From contig NC_083346.1 of NCBI RefSeq assembly GCF_019175385.1, forward strand, positions 59,115,821-59,179,820: a stretch of 64,000 bases of DNA, read 5' to 3'. Each line of letters opens with the position of its first letter. The first letter of the stretch is position 1. Position numbers and translations under genes: made by a program. Shown in pieces: positions 1-11,151 of this stretch. Source of the stretch: Lycium barbarum (lineage: Eukaryota; Streptophyta; Magnoliopsida; Solanales; Solanaceae). Under the pieces are notes generated by a model. It saw only the letters and a program-made list of their open reading frames with translations, was not told where the DNA came from and ran no database searches.

Positions 1-173
1 GTCAGTTGTGACTCCTCGGGAGACAGGTTTATGATATGTGGCATTGTGAATCTTTCGTTTGTTTTTACAAGTTTTCATACTGTCCTTAGTTGCAGTCTGA
101 CTATATCTAGCAGGTTCGTATACGAGTGTCCAGTTCGGGCACTAGTCATGGCCTATGGAGTTGGGTCGTGACA
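1..173 (+). repeat. End of the element I 5' LTR
   Basis: This is the last 173 bases of an LTR ending GTCGTGACA. It is nearly the same as 8909-9082, the end of the paired 3' LTR. The primer site follows four bases later. Confidence 0.85.
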
Positions 174-177
174 AAAG

Positions 178-190
178 TGGTATCAGAGCA
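178..190 (+). promoter_or_regulatory. Primer binding site of element I (initiator-Met tRNA type)
   Basis: TGGTATCAGAGCA follows the LTR end after a short spacer. It is complementary to the 3' end of plant initiator Met tRNA, the primer used by most plant Ty3/gypsy chromoviruses for minus-strand synthesis. Confidence 0.85.
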
Positions 191-355
191 GTTCATCCTC
201 GGAGTGTCTACAGACCGTGTCTAGTAGAGTCTGGTTTATCAGTGTGTGGTGCACCACATCTATAAACAGGAAGTTACAGGACATTTAGGATGTTACCTTC
301 CTTTCATATCTAAGATCATGTGATAGAGCCCAGTCATAGGAAATGAAATTCCTTA

Positions 356-374
356 TACTAACCTTTGATTTCAG
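356..374 (+). promoter_or_regulatory. Putative branch point and splice acceptor in the element I leader
   Basis: TACTAAC, a textbook branch-point sequence, is followed by TTTGATTTCAG. It lies at the same distance after the primer site as the TTTCAG that precedes the gag ATG in elements E and A. Keeping it in a non-coding element suggests a cis function in RNA processing. Splicing itself is inferred. Confidence 0.5.
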
Positions 375-2490
375 CTGAAGAACAGCATCGACAGAAGAAA
401 GTGACTGATGATATTGGAAGTTACAAAGTACACAGGCAAGCAACAGTGCGAAAGATGCATGTCAGATAAGGTAAGAATATTGAAGTATGATTGAAATGTA
501 AAGTTGAAGAATGAAAGGGAAGGTAGATAGGAAGGTATAACAGGACAGATCGCTAAAGGATCAGGTACGTCTCGAGGTGTGATATATGAGGTAAGTTTCG
601 ACATCTTTATATTTTTACTTGAAATTGGGAGCCCTGTGTGGCTGAGATATGTCATATATACATTAGCCCTATGAGGCGTTGCTGGTATCTGCTGCGTGCA
701 GGTTTTGGATAGTAAAGAAATATAGAGGAAACTCTGCCGAAATGTTTCTAGAATTTAAAGGAGACGAGATACAAGCTTGTAATATGTCCTAATGGGAAAA
801 GATGTTATGTAAAATGTAATGGCAGGACGGGATTAAGTTAGGAGTATCGTCCACCACTACAAGAGATGAGTTAAATATTGTTGAATTGAAAATAGCAGCG
901 ATTGTCAGTTCGACATTGATATGGTAAAGAGAAATGCTAGAGTAAATTAGGGAGACTGGTAGTACTAAAACATGACATAAAAGAGAAAGGGTAATTCCAA
1001 TAGAGTGATACTAAAGTACTGATTAGATGGATAAGCACGAGTAAAATATGACAAGTTTATTAGCAAAATAAAGCAACAGCATGACTGAGACAGGGGTACA
1101 AAATACGAAGTTTATAACGAATGAGATCAAGAAGTGGCACTCTGTAGAGTTGATTATGATCAGGGTATAATGAGAACGTAGCAAGAACTTTAATACAAAG
1201 TAAGTGAAGTGTAGCGAGGAAACGACTAAAGATGTGACATGTTCTACATGAATAAAAAGTGAATGCAAGTGTGAAAGCAATAAGCGAGCCATGGGGCAGT
1301 AGATAAGAAAGCTTATAAGATCTTGTTGGGGGAAGATCCAGCATAGAGGTTTCGCAATGACGGAAATGATAGTAAGCAAAAGGAAAAAGGAAGTCGACTT
1401 GAAAGAGAAATCAGAGAAAAGTGATATAGCACAGTAGTAACAGTTGTGATTTGTATAATCGAGATCACGAGTGATATTTTTTGCTGGATGTAAAAGACCA
1501 AGACTACGGAAAGATGAATAACGAAATAAAATGATTGTTAGGCAAGGGATCAGCATAATAAGAATGAGAGGGGATGATCAGAATGAACAAAATAAGTTTT
1601 GGAAGCGAAGAATGGACTGTATAGAAGTAATATATCCTAAAGGAAAAGGCGTTATTGAGTTAATAATAGGTTTCCTCGTGCGAGGAATGAAGGATTGATT
1701 ATAACGGTAAGTAATAAGATAAATTGAGAAGGAATGAATAAAAAGGAATAAGTATGGGTATAGGAAGAAAAGGAAATATGCGAAGTACGCGCACTTAAGA
1801 AGTAGTCGTATAAAAAAAATAGGCATCTCCTATGAATATCCTATACCAAGATAGAACAAGTAAAGTATATAAAGGAATAAGCTGGAAAGAACAATGTTTA
1901 CCGTACGATGATAAAGCAATAAAGCAAGGCTATCACCAACGACAAATACGACATGATTTGTTTTGGTTTTAAAATCAATGTTGAGTGCAACACAAGAGTA
2001 GAAAAGTATGAGGCATAAAAGGTATTAGTTGTGCATGAGACTTAGACCCTTCAAAATAAAGATGGCAGGTTTAAGAGAAAATGCAGTTACGGTCACTATA
2101 AGTCGACTACGGGAAAGAGAGGAATAAGTTGAGATAGGAAGAAAAGGGAAGGATGACGCTATAAGTGAATTTTGAGTATTGAAGAATGGAATAGATGACA
2201 TTACATGGATAATACGGATAGCTAGACATACTACTATTTCAGGCATCCCTATGGAACAGAAGTTGTTAATTTGAGCGGATGTAGACATTGACTCATAACT
2301 AATGGTTGAGCTAAGTAAAATACAACCTTGTTTGGGTTGCTATGTTGGTTGTATTACTTGGTTGCAAAACTGCAAGATGAGCACATTAAGACTTCACATA
2401 TGAATATGATATAGTATAATAAGGGAATTGACGAAAGAGATATATGAGTTCGAGATTGGAAGTGAGGTAACAGAGATAAGTAAGACCCTT

Positions 2491-2502
2491 AAAGGGGGGA
2501 AG
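2491..2502 (+). promoter_or_regulatory. Internal polypurine tract, possible central PPT
   Basis: AAAGGGGGGAAG resembles the 3' polypurine tract but lies about 64 percent of the way through the interior. Element F has an equivalent tract at 25807-25822 (minus strand), about 65 percent of the way through. A second plus-strand priming site is one explanation; this is inference from position and sequence. Confidence 0.35.
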
Positions 2503-3752
2503 CGAGTAAGGAAAATACAAGTGTAGGGATTGAAACGAGGAATCCTCAGATGTGATAGATATAGACTTTTATGTAGAAATGAGTCTAATAGCTAGTGAAT
2601 AAGTGGACAAGAATTGAGCGGGTATATGAGACTATACTGAAAATCATTGTAAAGACCTTGAACAACATGACATTAAGAGCGGATAGCGATGCTATGTTGA
2701 AATAGAGGCAAAGGAATTGACAGTAGAGTCGTTTGATAATGATATAGCGATTTATAAGTGACGAATAAGAGGGATATAAAGCTTCTATTATAGAATATAA
2801 GATGTGATAATCAGGGGACAAATAAAGGAAAGAAAAGAGTAAAGTGGAATGAACCAAAGGAATGGAAGTTTATGAATAAGTTTAGATGTTCATTCACGAA
2901 TCACACAAGAACGGTTATGTAACTTGCAAGTATTTACATGTCGAGAATGAAACCGGTTAGGTACTTAAAAAGAGGAGTAAGAGGTAAGCAAGAATAGTGT
3001 GTTTGTGATACTCCGAGTCAGTTGAGGGAAAATATATGGTAAATTGAGTCGAAACGTTGAGTTGGAATTATCATTAAGGGAAAATAGGACAGTCACTTTG
3101 AAGATGATATAAGTATATGTTATATGTTTCCTAGGATAGCCTTGAGGTGTGTTAAATTACTTGCGAATTCGATGGGATCATTGAATAAATGGGGTTTTAC
3201 CAGAAGAATATTACGCCTTGGAACTTTAATTTTTGTATCATTGTGGTTATAGAGTATCCCAGAGGATTATGAAAATTCTCAAAAATTATGAAGCCTTTAA
3301 TGAGTCGATGAGGGACACCCTCGACAGGACATTTCAGATTGAATTTATCTAGACTCTACATATGTGAATCAATAACATTTTCATGGTCATATGGAAATAA
3401 CGAAGTGGGAGAGATTTGCAAATCATGTGAGACTTAATATAATTATTGAGCAAGAAAAAGGATCGACGAGTCCGAGTATCAAGGAGGTTCTGCCAAAATT
3501 TTGTTAAAGTTGATTGTGATCAGTAGTATATATATGTGTGCTATGATCAGTAAGATACACAAGTGTAAACTGAAGAATGAAAGGTTAATAATAGTTGTAA
3601 ATCGACTGAAAGGAAGGTAAAGATAAGTATTGAAAAGGACAATGAATTTGAAGCTTATAGAGGAAAGATAAGTATTGAAGAGCACTTTAGGAATTGTGAA
3701 GGGTTGAGTGATAATAAGCATTGGAATTGGATATGAGTATTAGTCTTCATTT

Positions 3753-3772
3753 AACATTCGAGGACGAATGTT
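3753..3772 (+). promoter_or_regulatory. Conserved stem-loop before the polypurine tract (element I)
   Basis: AACATTCG-AGGA-CGAATGTT is an 8-bp perfect stem with a 4-base loop, directly before the polypurine tract. The same stem-loop is found in E, A, F and, slightly decayed, C. Confidence 0.75.
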
Positions 3773-3775
3773 TCT

Positions 3776-3788
3776 AAGAGGGGAAGGA
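3776..3788 (+). promoter_or_regulatory. 3' polypurine tract of element I
   Basis: AAGAGGGGAAGGA directly abuts the 3' LTR start TGTTACACCCC, the expected site of plus-strand priming. Confidence 0.82.
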
Positions 3789-5218
3789 TGTTACACCCCA
3801 GAAAATTTCGTGTTACTAAGGCTACAGACGGTTTAATGTGAGCTCAAGGAGGAGCAAATATTACAAGTATAAAGAATGAAATTATACTGTAGTAGCATGA
3901 GGATAGCATGAGTATGATATTTGGAATTCGTACAATATGATTGGAATGATACGTTAAAAGATATATAGCCCTTGTAACCGTAAGCTGAGGTGGGGCCCAC
4001 ATGATGGAATTTTTATAAAGGACATATGATAAGTTATATGGACAATATATGTGAAGTTAAACACAACTCAAGAAGGACCCTTGAGCCAAATCCAAGTGTA
4101 AGCCCTCCAAAAAGATGTTTTTAAGTTACGTTTTCGGGTGATCTGACTTCAGGAGACCATACACCCATCATTATTTGGGTATTTGGGAAAACCACAAATA
4201 TGAAAGTTGTAGATAATTTAATTATCTTTCCAACCATAGGTCGTGGGCCTTCACACGACAGAGGGATAAAACGTTATAGACGTTTTAATGCAGCAAGGTC
4301 AAGCTGCGCATTGGGCTCGGCCCAACCCGACTCAAGGTCGGTGGGAACCTACCCAAGACCCATATATAAGGGATAAATGCACAAAAATTCATTCATTTAC
4401 AAATCAAGCAGTCTACAAACTTTTAGAGAGAGATAGAGAGGAGAGTTAGAAAGAGAAAGTGGAGAATCGAGCAAGTTCGAGGCCCCGAATCCCCAAGCTC
4501 GTGAAGGATAAAGTGTAGAACGAGTTGTTGTCGTCGTTTGAAGCTAATTATTGAGCTTGGGGGATGATATTTCGTGATTTATCAGCTGCTAAGGTATGTA
4601 TAAGGTTCCTCTTATGTTATTAAAGTGTTTATTTAGAGTTTTAACGGATTAGAACGGAGGAAATAATGTTAAAAGCCCGTTTGGCATTTTTGGGAGGTTT
4701 ATGAAGGTGGGGCTGTTTCAGTGGAGTTAAATGGATGGAAATATCTGAGTTATGATGTATATTAATTGTCGATATTGTTGTTTGACGTTGTTGCTGATAA
4801 TTTAGCTGAATTGCATTTTCGCGTTTGTCCAATTTATAAAGGAAATGTTGTCGAAATTCCGTTAGAAATAGAGATAAGTTTAAAGGATTGATTTTAGGGA
4901 TATATATTGGATGGATTGTTGCAGTAAATTAAGTATATTCTTGTGTTTTTGAGATTTATTTGTTGTTGGGCTGTTGTGGTGATATACCGAATTGGGAGAT
5001 ACTAATGATATAGAGGAGATGCTGCCCGTTTCATTTTAGAATTAAGTTATCAATTAGTATATATGATATACGAAAGCCTTCTTAGGTCACGTGCATATTC
5101 TTACGATTATCGGTTTGGCATACTAATTGTGAAAAGTTCGTGATTAAGTTGAGTTCCTTGGACGACGTAAGGTATGTAAAGCTATCCCTTCTTTCTTTTG
5201 GCATGATCTATGTGAGAC
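3789..5218 (+). repeat. Element I 3' LTR, first part (promoter side)
   Basis: Starts TGTTACACCCCAG and is interrupted at 5219 by solo LTR J. It contains a TATA box near 4362 (CATATATAAGG) and a splice-donor-like AAG|GTATGT with GT at 4594. It lacks the ACGGNCCGT palindrome array found in the E, A, C and G LTRs. Confidence 0.8.
4362..4369 (+). promoter_or_regulatory. TATA box of the element I LTR
   Basis: ATATATAA followed by GGGATAAATG lies about 575 bases into the LTR. Homologous TATA motifs occur in the D, E and A LTRs. Confidence 0.55.
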
Positions 5219-5879
5219 TGTCACGACCCAGCTAGGGGCCGTGACGGGTACCCGGAGCTGACCACCGAGCACCGCTCGTTCTACTACTCATCATACTCAT
5301 TAAGCCTCTTTTTTCGTTCATAAACTCATAATCATAAGAAAATCATTTTCATTAAAGAACATAAATACTTTTATATACATAAGCCTTTTGGCTATCAAAA
5401 TATAATGTACACATATCTACATATATAAAGTAGTGACCTTGTGACACCATATAACCCACACATACGTATCTACGAGCCTCTACTAGAGTACTAGACATAT
5501 GGACGGAACAAGACCCCGTCATGCCCAAAATACTTATACATATATATATATATATATATACACAAAAGAATAAACCCGATTAGCACCTCCGGAATAATGG
5601 AGTGCTTCTGCAAATCTGCTGATAGCTCCTAAAGGTCTGCGCCGTCTCCCTGTCTACCTGTGGGCATGAACACAGCGTCCAAAGATAACAGACGTCAGTA
5701 CGAATATTGTACTGAGTATGTAAGGCATGAATGAAACAAACATAATGGAGAAATCATAAGTCATGAGGTGAAGGCAAAACCTGCGCGACCTTTAAGGATG
5801 AATACATTTCATACATATATCACATATACATAATCGTTGTACATGAACCGTAGCTTCTCATACACATAAAACATTATCC

Positions 5880-6020
5880 GTATTCGGCCACATAGGGCTC
5901 GACAATATCCATATTCGGCCACGTGGTGGCTCGACAGTATCCGTATTCGGCCACGTAGTGGCTCAACAATACCACATACATATCTTCCGTATTTGGCCAG
6001 GTAGTGGCTCGACCATATCA
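5880..6020 (-). repeat. Short tandem array in solo LTR J
   Basis: About four imperfect units built on TTCGGCCACGTAGTGGCTCG, separated by variable spacers. The core GGCCACGTAGTGGC is close to an inverted repeat and could form a hairpin in RNA. Confidence 0.6.
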
Positions 6021-7479
6021 CATGCATCATACAAGGATCAATATATCTCATCATTATCATTGCCATCACTTACATCTCATAGGCTTATCGTAACCTTTCA
6101 TTAATGCACACATTTAAATTTAAAGACAATCTATGAAAATCACATCATATTCATAGCACGAATTTCGTATAAATATCGTATGATAGTCTTTATAATCTTT
6201 GGGCTTATGCTCATCATTTCCATTATCATTTCTATAGCGTATCTCTTACCTTTATCTCACATGAAATCTTATTATGAACATAGACTCGTAGTTTCTCGAA
6301 ACATTGGTCATAGGACATGCATTGAGGCTTATGAACAATCTATAACAATGTCGGGGTGACGCAAGGTTGAGAGCCCCCCCCCCCCGCTTACATTATGGAG
6401 AATTCATAGGTATTCCGCCTCACCTTCAAGGAATTTGTATATAAGGTGAGTGTATACATCAAGCATTACTAATAGATCGTAGTTAATGTCTTTAGCTTTG
6501 TTTAAACATTATACCATGAACTCTAGAATATTTAGTCTTACGCTTATCATCTCCGTAATCCTGCTCATAACATGTCTCTTATCCATATCTCACGTGGCTA
6601 TCCATGAACATAGGCTCTTGATTCCGGAATATAAGGAAGCCATGGAAATGTAAGGAAATAATATCATATCATAGGATCCATGCCTTAGAAAGAAAGGACT
6701 AGCCTTACATACCTTTTCCTTTAGCTATTCTACTGCTTGATCGTTCCTCTTCAATATTCGCGTCTTTACCTTCAAGAGAATTCGCAACAACGTCAGTTAA
6801 TCGACTATAAGAACGCGTGACTATTTCTAGGGAAAATTGGGCAGCATTTCCTTCGTTTATACAACTCCCCATATTCTATATCAGCTCTCAACTATTCATA
6901 ACAACATTCTCAATATGATAGACAACACTCATCATTCGTTTACAATATCCATATTTCATAATTTATCTTCAATTTCTTCATAATCATGGCCATGGTCCAT
7001 TGTTGCCTTTTTCTCACATAGGATACTTATTCCATGTTCTAAATGTCATTCATAGCATTTTTATAATCACAATTTATCAATGATCATGGCTCAATTTAAC
7101 TATCATCCAACCATTACACTATTCACTCATTAATGACCCATTTCTTACATCCTTCTATAATCCAAGTGTTTCAACGTTTCTATACCCTTAGAGGTTGTAG
7201 GAACAAGCCTTCAGTGGTATTGTTCTTCTTGCACCCAAAACCCTAGTTTGCTTCTCTTGAAATTTCTTAACTTGGATGAGCTTTGATGAGTCTCATACAC
7301 TTGATTCACTTATATTTTTGATATTGATCCTTGATTTCCTTTGTTTTCTTGTAAATGAAGAGTGGAGAGTATTCTAGAGAGAAATATCGTGGAGATGAAA
7401 TGAATTTTATGAGCTTAGGTCTCCTTTTAATGACTTAAAATCAGATCCAAAATGAACAGTAGCTGAAGTGTACAGTGGT

Positions 7480-7740
7480 CGTAAACCCAGTTTACGAGCC
7501 GTATATCGTGGTCATATTTAAGCATATCAAAACCAAAAAGGTATGCTGAGGATCATGGTGATTTACAATCGCAGTTTACGGGCCGTATTTCAATTTACGG
7601 TCCGTATTCCAAGTCGTATTTAACCATTTGAACATTTAGCAGAAAGTTGAAGTTTTGTGAGTTGGAATACGACCTGGCAGTTTACGGGCCGTATACCACT
7701 TTACGGTCCGTATTTCATTTTACGACCGACTGGCCAAAAT
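7480..7740 (-). promoter_or_regulatory. ACGGNCCGT palindrome array in solo LTR J
   Basis: Several copies of TTTACGG(G/T)CCGTATT-like palindromes in the promoter half of this LTR, homologous to the arrays in element C at 40000-40260 and 62410-62670. Confidence 0.6.
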
Positions 7741-7946
7741 GCAAATCTGTAACTTTTTTTTCACATTTTCAAAACCTATGATTAGTCATTGTGGAGCATA
7801 ACCTATCTCTTATTACAATTGCCTTTGAAATCTTACTTAAGGTCGTCAAACGTCGTTCCCTTCTCATTGAAACATCATATACCCGTATTCTTCGTTTGTC
7901 TATTCATTATACGTTCACGGGGAAATTTCCAAGGTGTAACAAAGAC

Positions 7947-9082
7947 AAACAGATGACGAATGTATAAACTCCAAAGAAGCTCCTATTCTTAGAGACACCA
8001 GGATGACTAATGTTCTTGATTTCCAGAAGCTATTTCATTATATCTTGATACGTGTCTATGATTCTTGAAATTCTATTTGATATAATCCATAGTGACATTC
8101 GAGGGGTACTTGACATGACTGTTGTCTTTAATACTCAAGTGTTGGTTCATTCTACTTATTCTATTGAGTCTCAGATGATGATTTAGTTTGCATATTGTTG
8201 CTCACTACTCTGCTCGTGCATGCCATTAATATATCTTTCACCGACTCCCGGGCCGGGTATGTTTTCGTGCACAGTTTCATTGCATTATTCACCGAGCTCC
8301 TCACTAGAGGGCCGGGTACATATATATATATATATATGATGATATGATGATGTGATGATGGCACCGAGTCCCATGATGGGTCGGTATGGTATATGATGAC
8401 TTTATTCACCCAGTCCCATAATGGGCCGGATATAGTATATGATATAGACATTCATGATTTTCATCTCGTAAGGCACAGGTGCATTGGTATCCTTGATTAT
8501 CATACTTTCCTTCTGTTACCTTTTATTCAATCTTGATCTTCTTTATTGTATTTCATACTTTATATACTCAGTACATATCTCGTACTGACCCCCTTTCTTC
8601 GGGGGGCTGCGTTTCATGCCCGCAGGTACAGACTCTCGGTTTGATGATTCTCCAGCTTAGGACTTCTGCTCAGCTGTTTTGGAGAGCTCCATTGTTCCGG
8701 AGCCTAGATTATTTTGGTACAGATCTTTTGATGTCGACTTTTACATGTCCAGGGGTACGGCGGGGCCCTGTCCCGTTATATTTCACTTGTACACTCATAG
8801 AGGTCTTTAGACATATGTGGGTTATATCTGACTGTACCGATATAGTTTGTTTTGGATCTTCCCGTATATAGTGGCAGCCTTGTCGGCTTGCGTATTGTGT
8901 TATGCTTTGGTCAGCTGTGACTCCTCGGGAGACAGGTTTATGATATGTGGCGTTGTGATTCTTTCATTTGTTTTTACAAGTTTTCATACTGTCCTTAGTT
9001 TCAGTCTGACTATATCTAGCAGGTTCGTATACGAGTGTCCAGTTCGGGCACTAGTCATGGCCCATGGGGTTGGGTCGTGACA
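7947..9082 (+). repeat. Element I 3' LTR, second part
   Basis: Continues the LTR after solo LTR J and ends GTTGGGTCGTGACA. It holds a degenerate hairpin-unit array at 8240-8450 related to the 49-bp units of element F, and the conserved block ACTCAGTACA...CGTACTGACC near 8567-8589. Confidence 0.8.
8240..8450 (+). repeat. Degenerate 49-bp-type hairpin units in the element I LTR
   Basis: Three to four diverged units containing CACCGA(G/C)TC and GGGCCGGGTA separated by TATGATGA spacers, with a TA repeat near 8321-8337. They are homologous in position and core sequence to the regular 49-bp array in the element F LTRs. Confidence 0.6.
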
Positions 9083-9190
9083 ATACGGCCCGTACAAAAT
9101 TTTACGATTCCTCTGATGCAATTTGACGGTGCCACTCGACAGTCCGTCGAAGTAAACCGTCAAATTGAGACGGTGCAAATTTTCCTTTTG

Positions 9191-9200
9191 ATATAAATAA
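9191..9200 (+). promoter_or_regulatory. TATA box of the element D LTR
   Basis: ATATAAATAA followed by AAGGGTCC, downstream of an ACGGCCCGT motif, in the position of the TATA boxes of the other LTRs. Confidence 0.6.
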
Positions 9201-10085
9201 AAGGGTCCACGACTTGAAGCTTATTATTCACCAAAATCAGATCCCTAACACCTCTTCAAACTCTCTCAACCATCCCTAATCATCCCTAAACATCCCAAGC
9301 ATATCAAGAGAAGATCAAACCTTGAAACCTTAATCTAGTTCATGGAAGACGAATGTTCTTGCTTTTAGTTGAAGTTGTGGTGTAGTTGGTTTTGAAGCAA
9401 GATTGTGTGGGTTGAATTTCTTCAAGTATAAGGTATGTTCCTCACTCTATTACTTATATTGAATAGAAATGATTAGTAAGTCATAAAGGTGAAAAGGTTC
9501 ATGGTAGAAAAGGCCATAATTATTGTGTTTTAGTTGATGGTTATGGATGGAATTTGAAAGGAATATTTGGGATTTATTCGAGTCTAGTTTGCATATAATC
9601 TCTTGGCTATGATATTTTTGATATTGTTAGTGATGTTTGGGTGTTGTTTGAAGATTGATGGAAGTAAGCAATATAAAGGAAATGTTGCCCAAATTTCGTT
9701 AGCTCACCTATTAGTTTAGCTTAACCTTGTGAGCATTTCAACGACTTAATCCTAATATGAATCGTCTTGAATGAAGATTTGCAAGCTCAGAAGGATAGAC
9801 ATTGAGTGATTAGGTAAGCGACGAGGTATGTAATGGCTATCCTTTCTTTTCTTGGCATGATCAGTAGATAATAAGCGTCTATCGAATCTTAAAGAAAGAG
9901 AACTATTATTTAGAGCTGTCATGCAGGTGTAACGTTTCTAAATGTGGTATTGTATTTTCTGAGGGATTCCTATCCGCTCCTTAGTTCTTTGTTGATGGAA
10001 GAGTTAGTGAATGACATGTTGACATCATCATATTTCAGTCTACACATGATATACAGCATTCTATATACACATATTTTTCTTTACC

Positions 10086-10240
10086 TTAGCCACTTGGTCA
10101 GTGAGACATGTTATTTATCCTGGCCACTTGGTCAGTGAGACATTTTATTTTGCTTGGCGGACGAGTCAGTGAGATAGATTTGCCTGGCCAACTGGTTAGT
10201 GAGATTTTACAGTTGCCTGGCCACTTGGTCAGTGAGATAT
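10086..10240 (+). repeat. Tandem array in the element D LTR, about 31-36 bp units
   Basis: Five imperfect units with the core TGGCCACTTGGTCAGTGAGA and variable AT-rich spacers. It sits where other LTR families carry a different hairpin array. Confidence 0.75.
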
Positions 10241-10945
10241 ATGATACTACTGTATTGCATTTATATGAGACAGATCAGAGAGATACCCAGGGCCTTCTTT
10301 GGCCTCCAGATTGTATTGTTTTCACTTCAGTTTCAGTTATCTATTGCCTTACATACTCGGTATATTGTTTCGTACTGACGTCCCTTTTGTCGGAAGCGCT
10401 GCATTCATGCCTGCAGGTATAGATAAAAAGATTGATAGACCTCCCCAGTAGGCAGGATCTGATATCAGCTAATTGGTGAGCTCCTTTTTTGTTCAGAGTT
10501 GCCAGGTATTTTGGAGTCTTTCCTTTTTTACTACATATCGGATGGGTAGCCCGGGGCCCTGTCCAACCTATGATACAGTCATACTTTGCTTAGAGGCTTG
10601 TAGACGATTCTTGTATATAGTGTGTCTGTGTTATAGCCTTGCCAGCTTGTATTTGTCTGTTTGGGTACTATTGGCTTTGTAAGATCGTAGCAGCCTCGTC
10701 AGCTTGCTCAGTTGTGTGTACATGTTTTGGGTGTGTGTGCCCAGTTCAGACGAGATAGCCAGTATTTTTATATGTATCCATATTGTGGCCTCGCTAGTTT
10801 GTAGGTATTGTCTATGTGCAGGTAGGCCTTATCGGCCTAAGTTGAGTGTTAATCCTCCAGAGTTACAGATTCAGAGTGGTTCGCTCTGGCCTAGTTTGGC
10901 ATCACGTGTCGGTCACACCTCTCTAGATTTGGGGCATGACAAACT

Positions 10946-10958
10946 TGGTATCAGAGCT
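10946..10958 (+). promoter_or_regulatory. Primer binding site of element D
   Basis: TGGTATCAGAGCT follows the LTR end at 10941 after AAACT, giving the initiator-Met tRNA type primer site. Confidence 0.8.
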
Positions 10959-11151
10959 GGTCTGTCCTAGGGAGTCTACAAGCCTTGTCTTGAAAGTCTT
11001 GTTTATAGATGTGTTGTGCACCACATCATATAAACAGGAAGCTACAGGACATTTAGGAGTTGGTTACCCTTCTTTCATATCTAAATCGTGTTGTACAGCC
11101 AAGTCATAGGAGGTTTGAGTTAAACTTACCCTTTCATGATTGTATACAACT

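Larger units (their letters stand above)
174..3788 (+). other. Non-coding, purine-rich interior of element I
   Basis: About 3.6 kb with frequent stops in all plus frames. The plus strand is rich in A and G, so the open frames on the minus strand look like chance pyrimidine-rich translations. The first 180 bases (the run with ACCACATCTATAAACAGGAA and CATTTAGGAT) closely match the start of the element F interior, and the ACCCTTAAAGGGGGGAAG block near 2486 also has an F counterpart, so F and I are one family. I see no retroviral protein motif. Confidence 0.7.
5219..7941 (-). mobile_element. Solo LTR J, in the element I 3' LTR
   Basis: A lone LTR of about 2.7 kb, reading TGTCACGACC...GGTGTAACA on the plus strand (TGTTACACC...GTCGTGACA on its own strand). 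The flanks are GAGAC on the left and AAGAC on the right, a TSD with one mismatch. No interior or second LTR is present, so it is probably the product of recombination between the LTRs of one element. Its promoter half resembles the C LTR (TTTACGGTCCGTATT-type palindromes at 7480-7740). Its other half has its own array at 5880-6020, a 12-C run at 6374-6385 and a TA repeat near 5545. Confidence 0.8.
1..9082 (+). mobile_element. Element I: non-autonomous Ty3/gypsy-like LTR element, left end cut by the window
   Basis: The window opens inside the 5' LTR of this element. Its order is LTR end, initiator-Met primer site, about 3.6 kb of non-coding purine-rich DNA, stem-loop, polypurine tract and 3' LTR. 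Bases 1-173 match 8909-9082 with only a few substitutions, which pairs the two LTRs. No gag or pol motif is visible in any frame of the interior, so this looks like a large retrotransposon derivative (LARD) that depended on another element's proteins. It appears to sit in the 5' LTR of element D, because LTR-like D sequence resumes at 9083. The left TSD lies outside the window. Confidence 0.82.
9083..10941 (+). repeat. Element D 5' LTR, partial
   Basis: LTR sequence from the insertion point of element I to the end GGGGCATGACA. It has the features of the other LTRs in order: ACGGCCCGT, a TATA box near 9192, a splice-donor-like AAG|GTATGT with GT at 9433, a tandem hairpin array at 10086-10240 and the conserved block ACTCGGTATA...CGTACTGACG near 10354. 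The upstream part is presumably left of the window, beyond element I. Confidence 0.75.

Noticed and set aside
1023..1556. A 177-codon open frame on the minus strand in the element I interior
   Set aside because: It is the antisense of a purine-rich, non-coding strand. The product is Leu/Ser/Phe-rich low-complexity sequence with no motif, as expected when a long pyrimidine-rich strand is translated.
8533..9080. Overlapping plus-strand frames of 112 and 77 codons near the end of the I LTR
   Set aside because: They lie in LTR sequence shared with the 5' copy and solo relatives, are not conserved as frames and have no domain.
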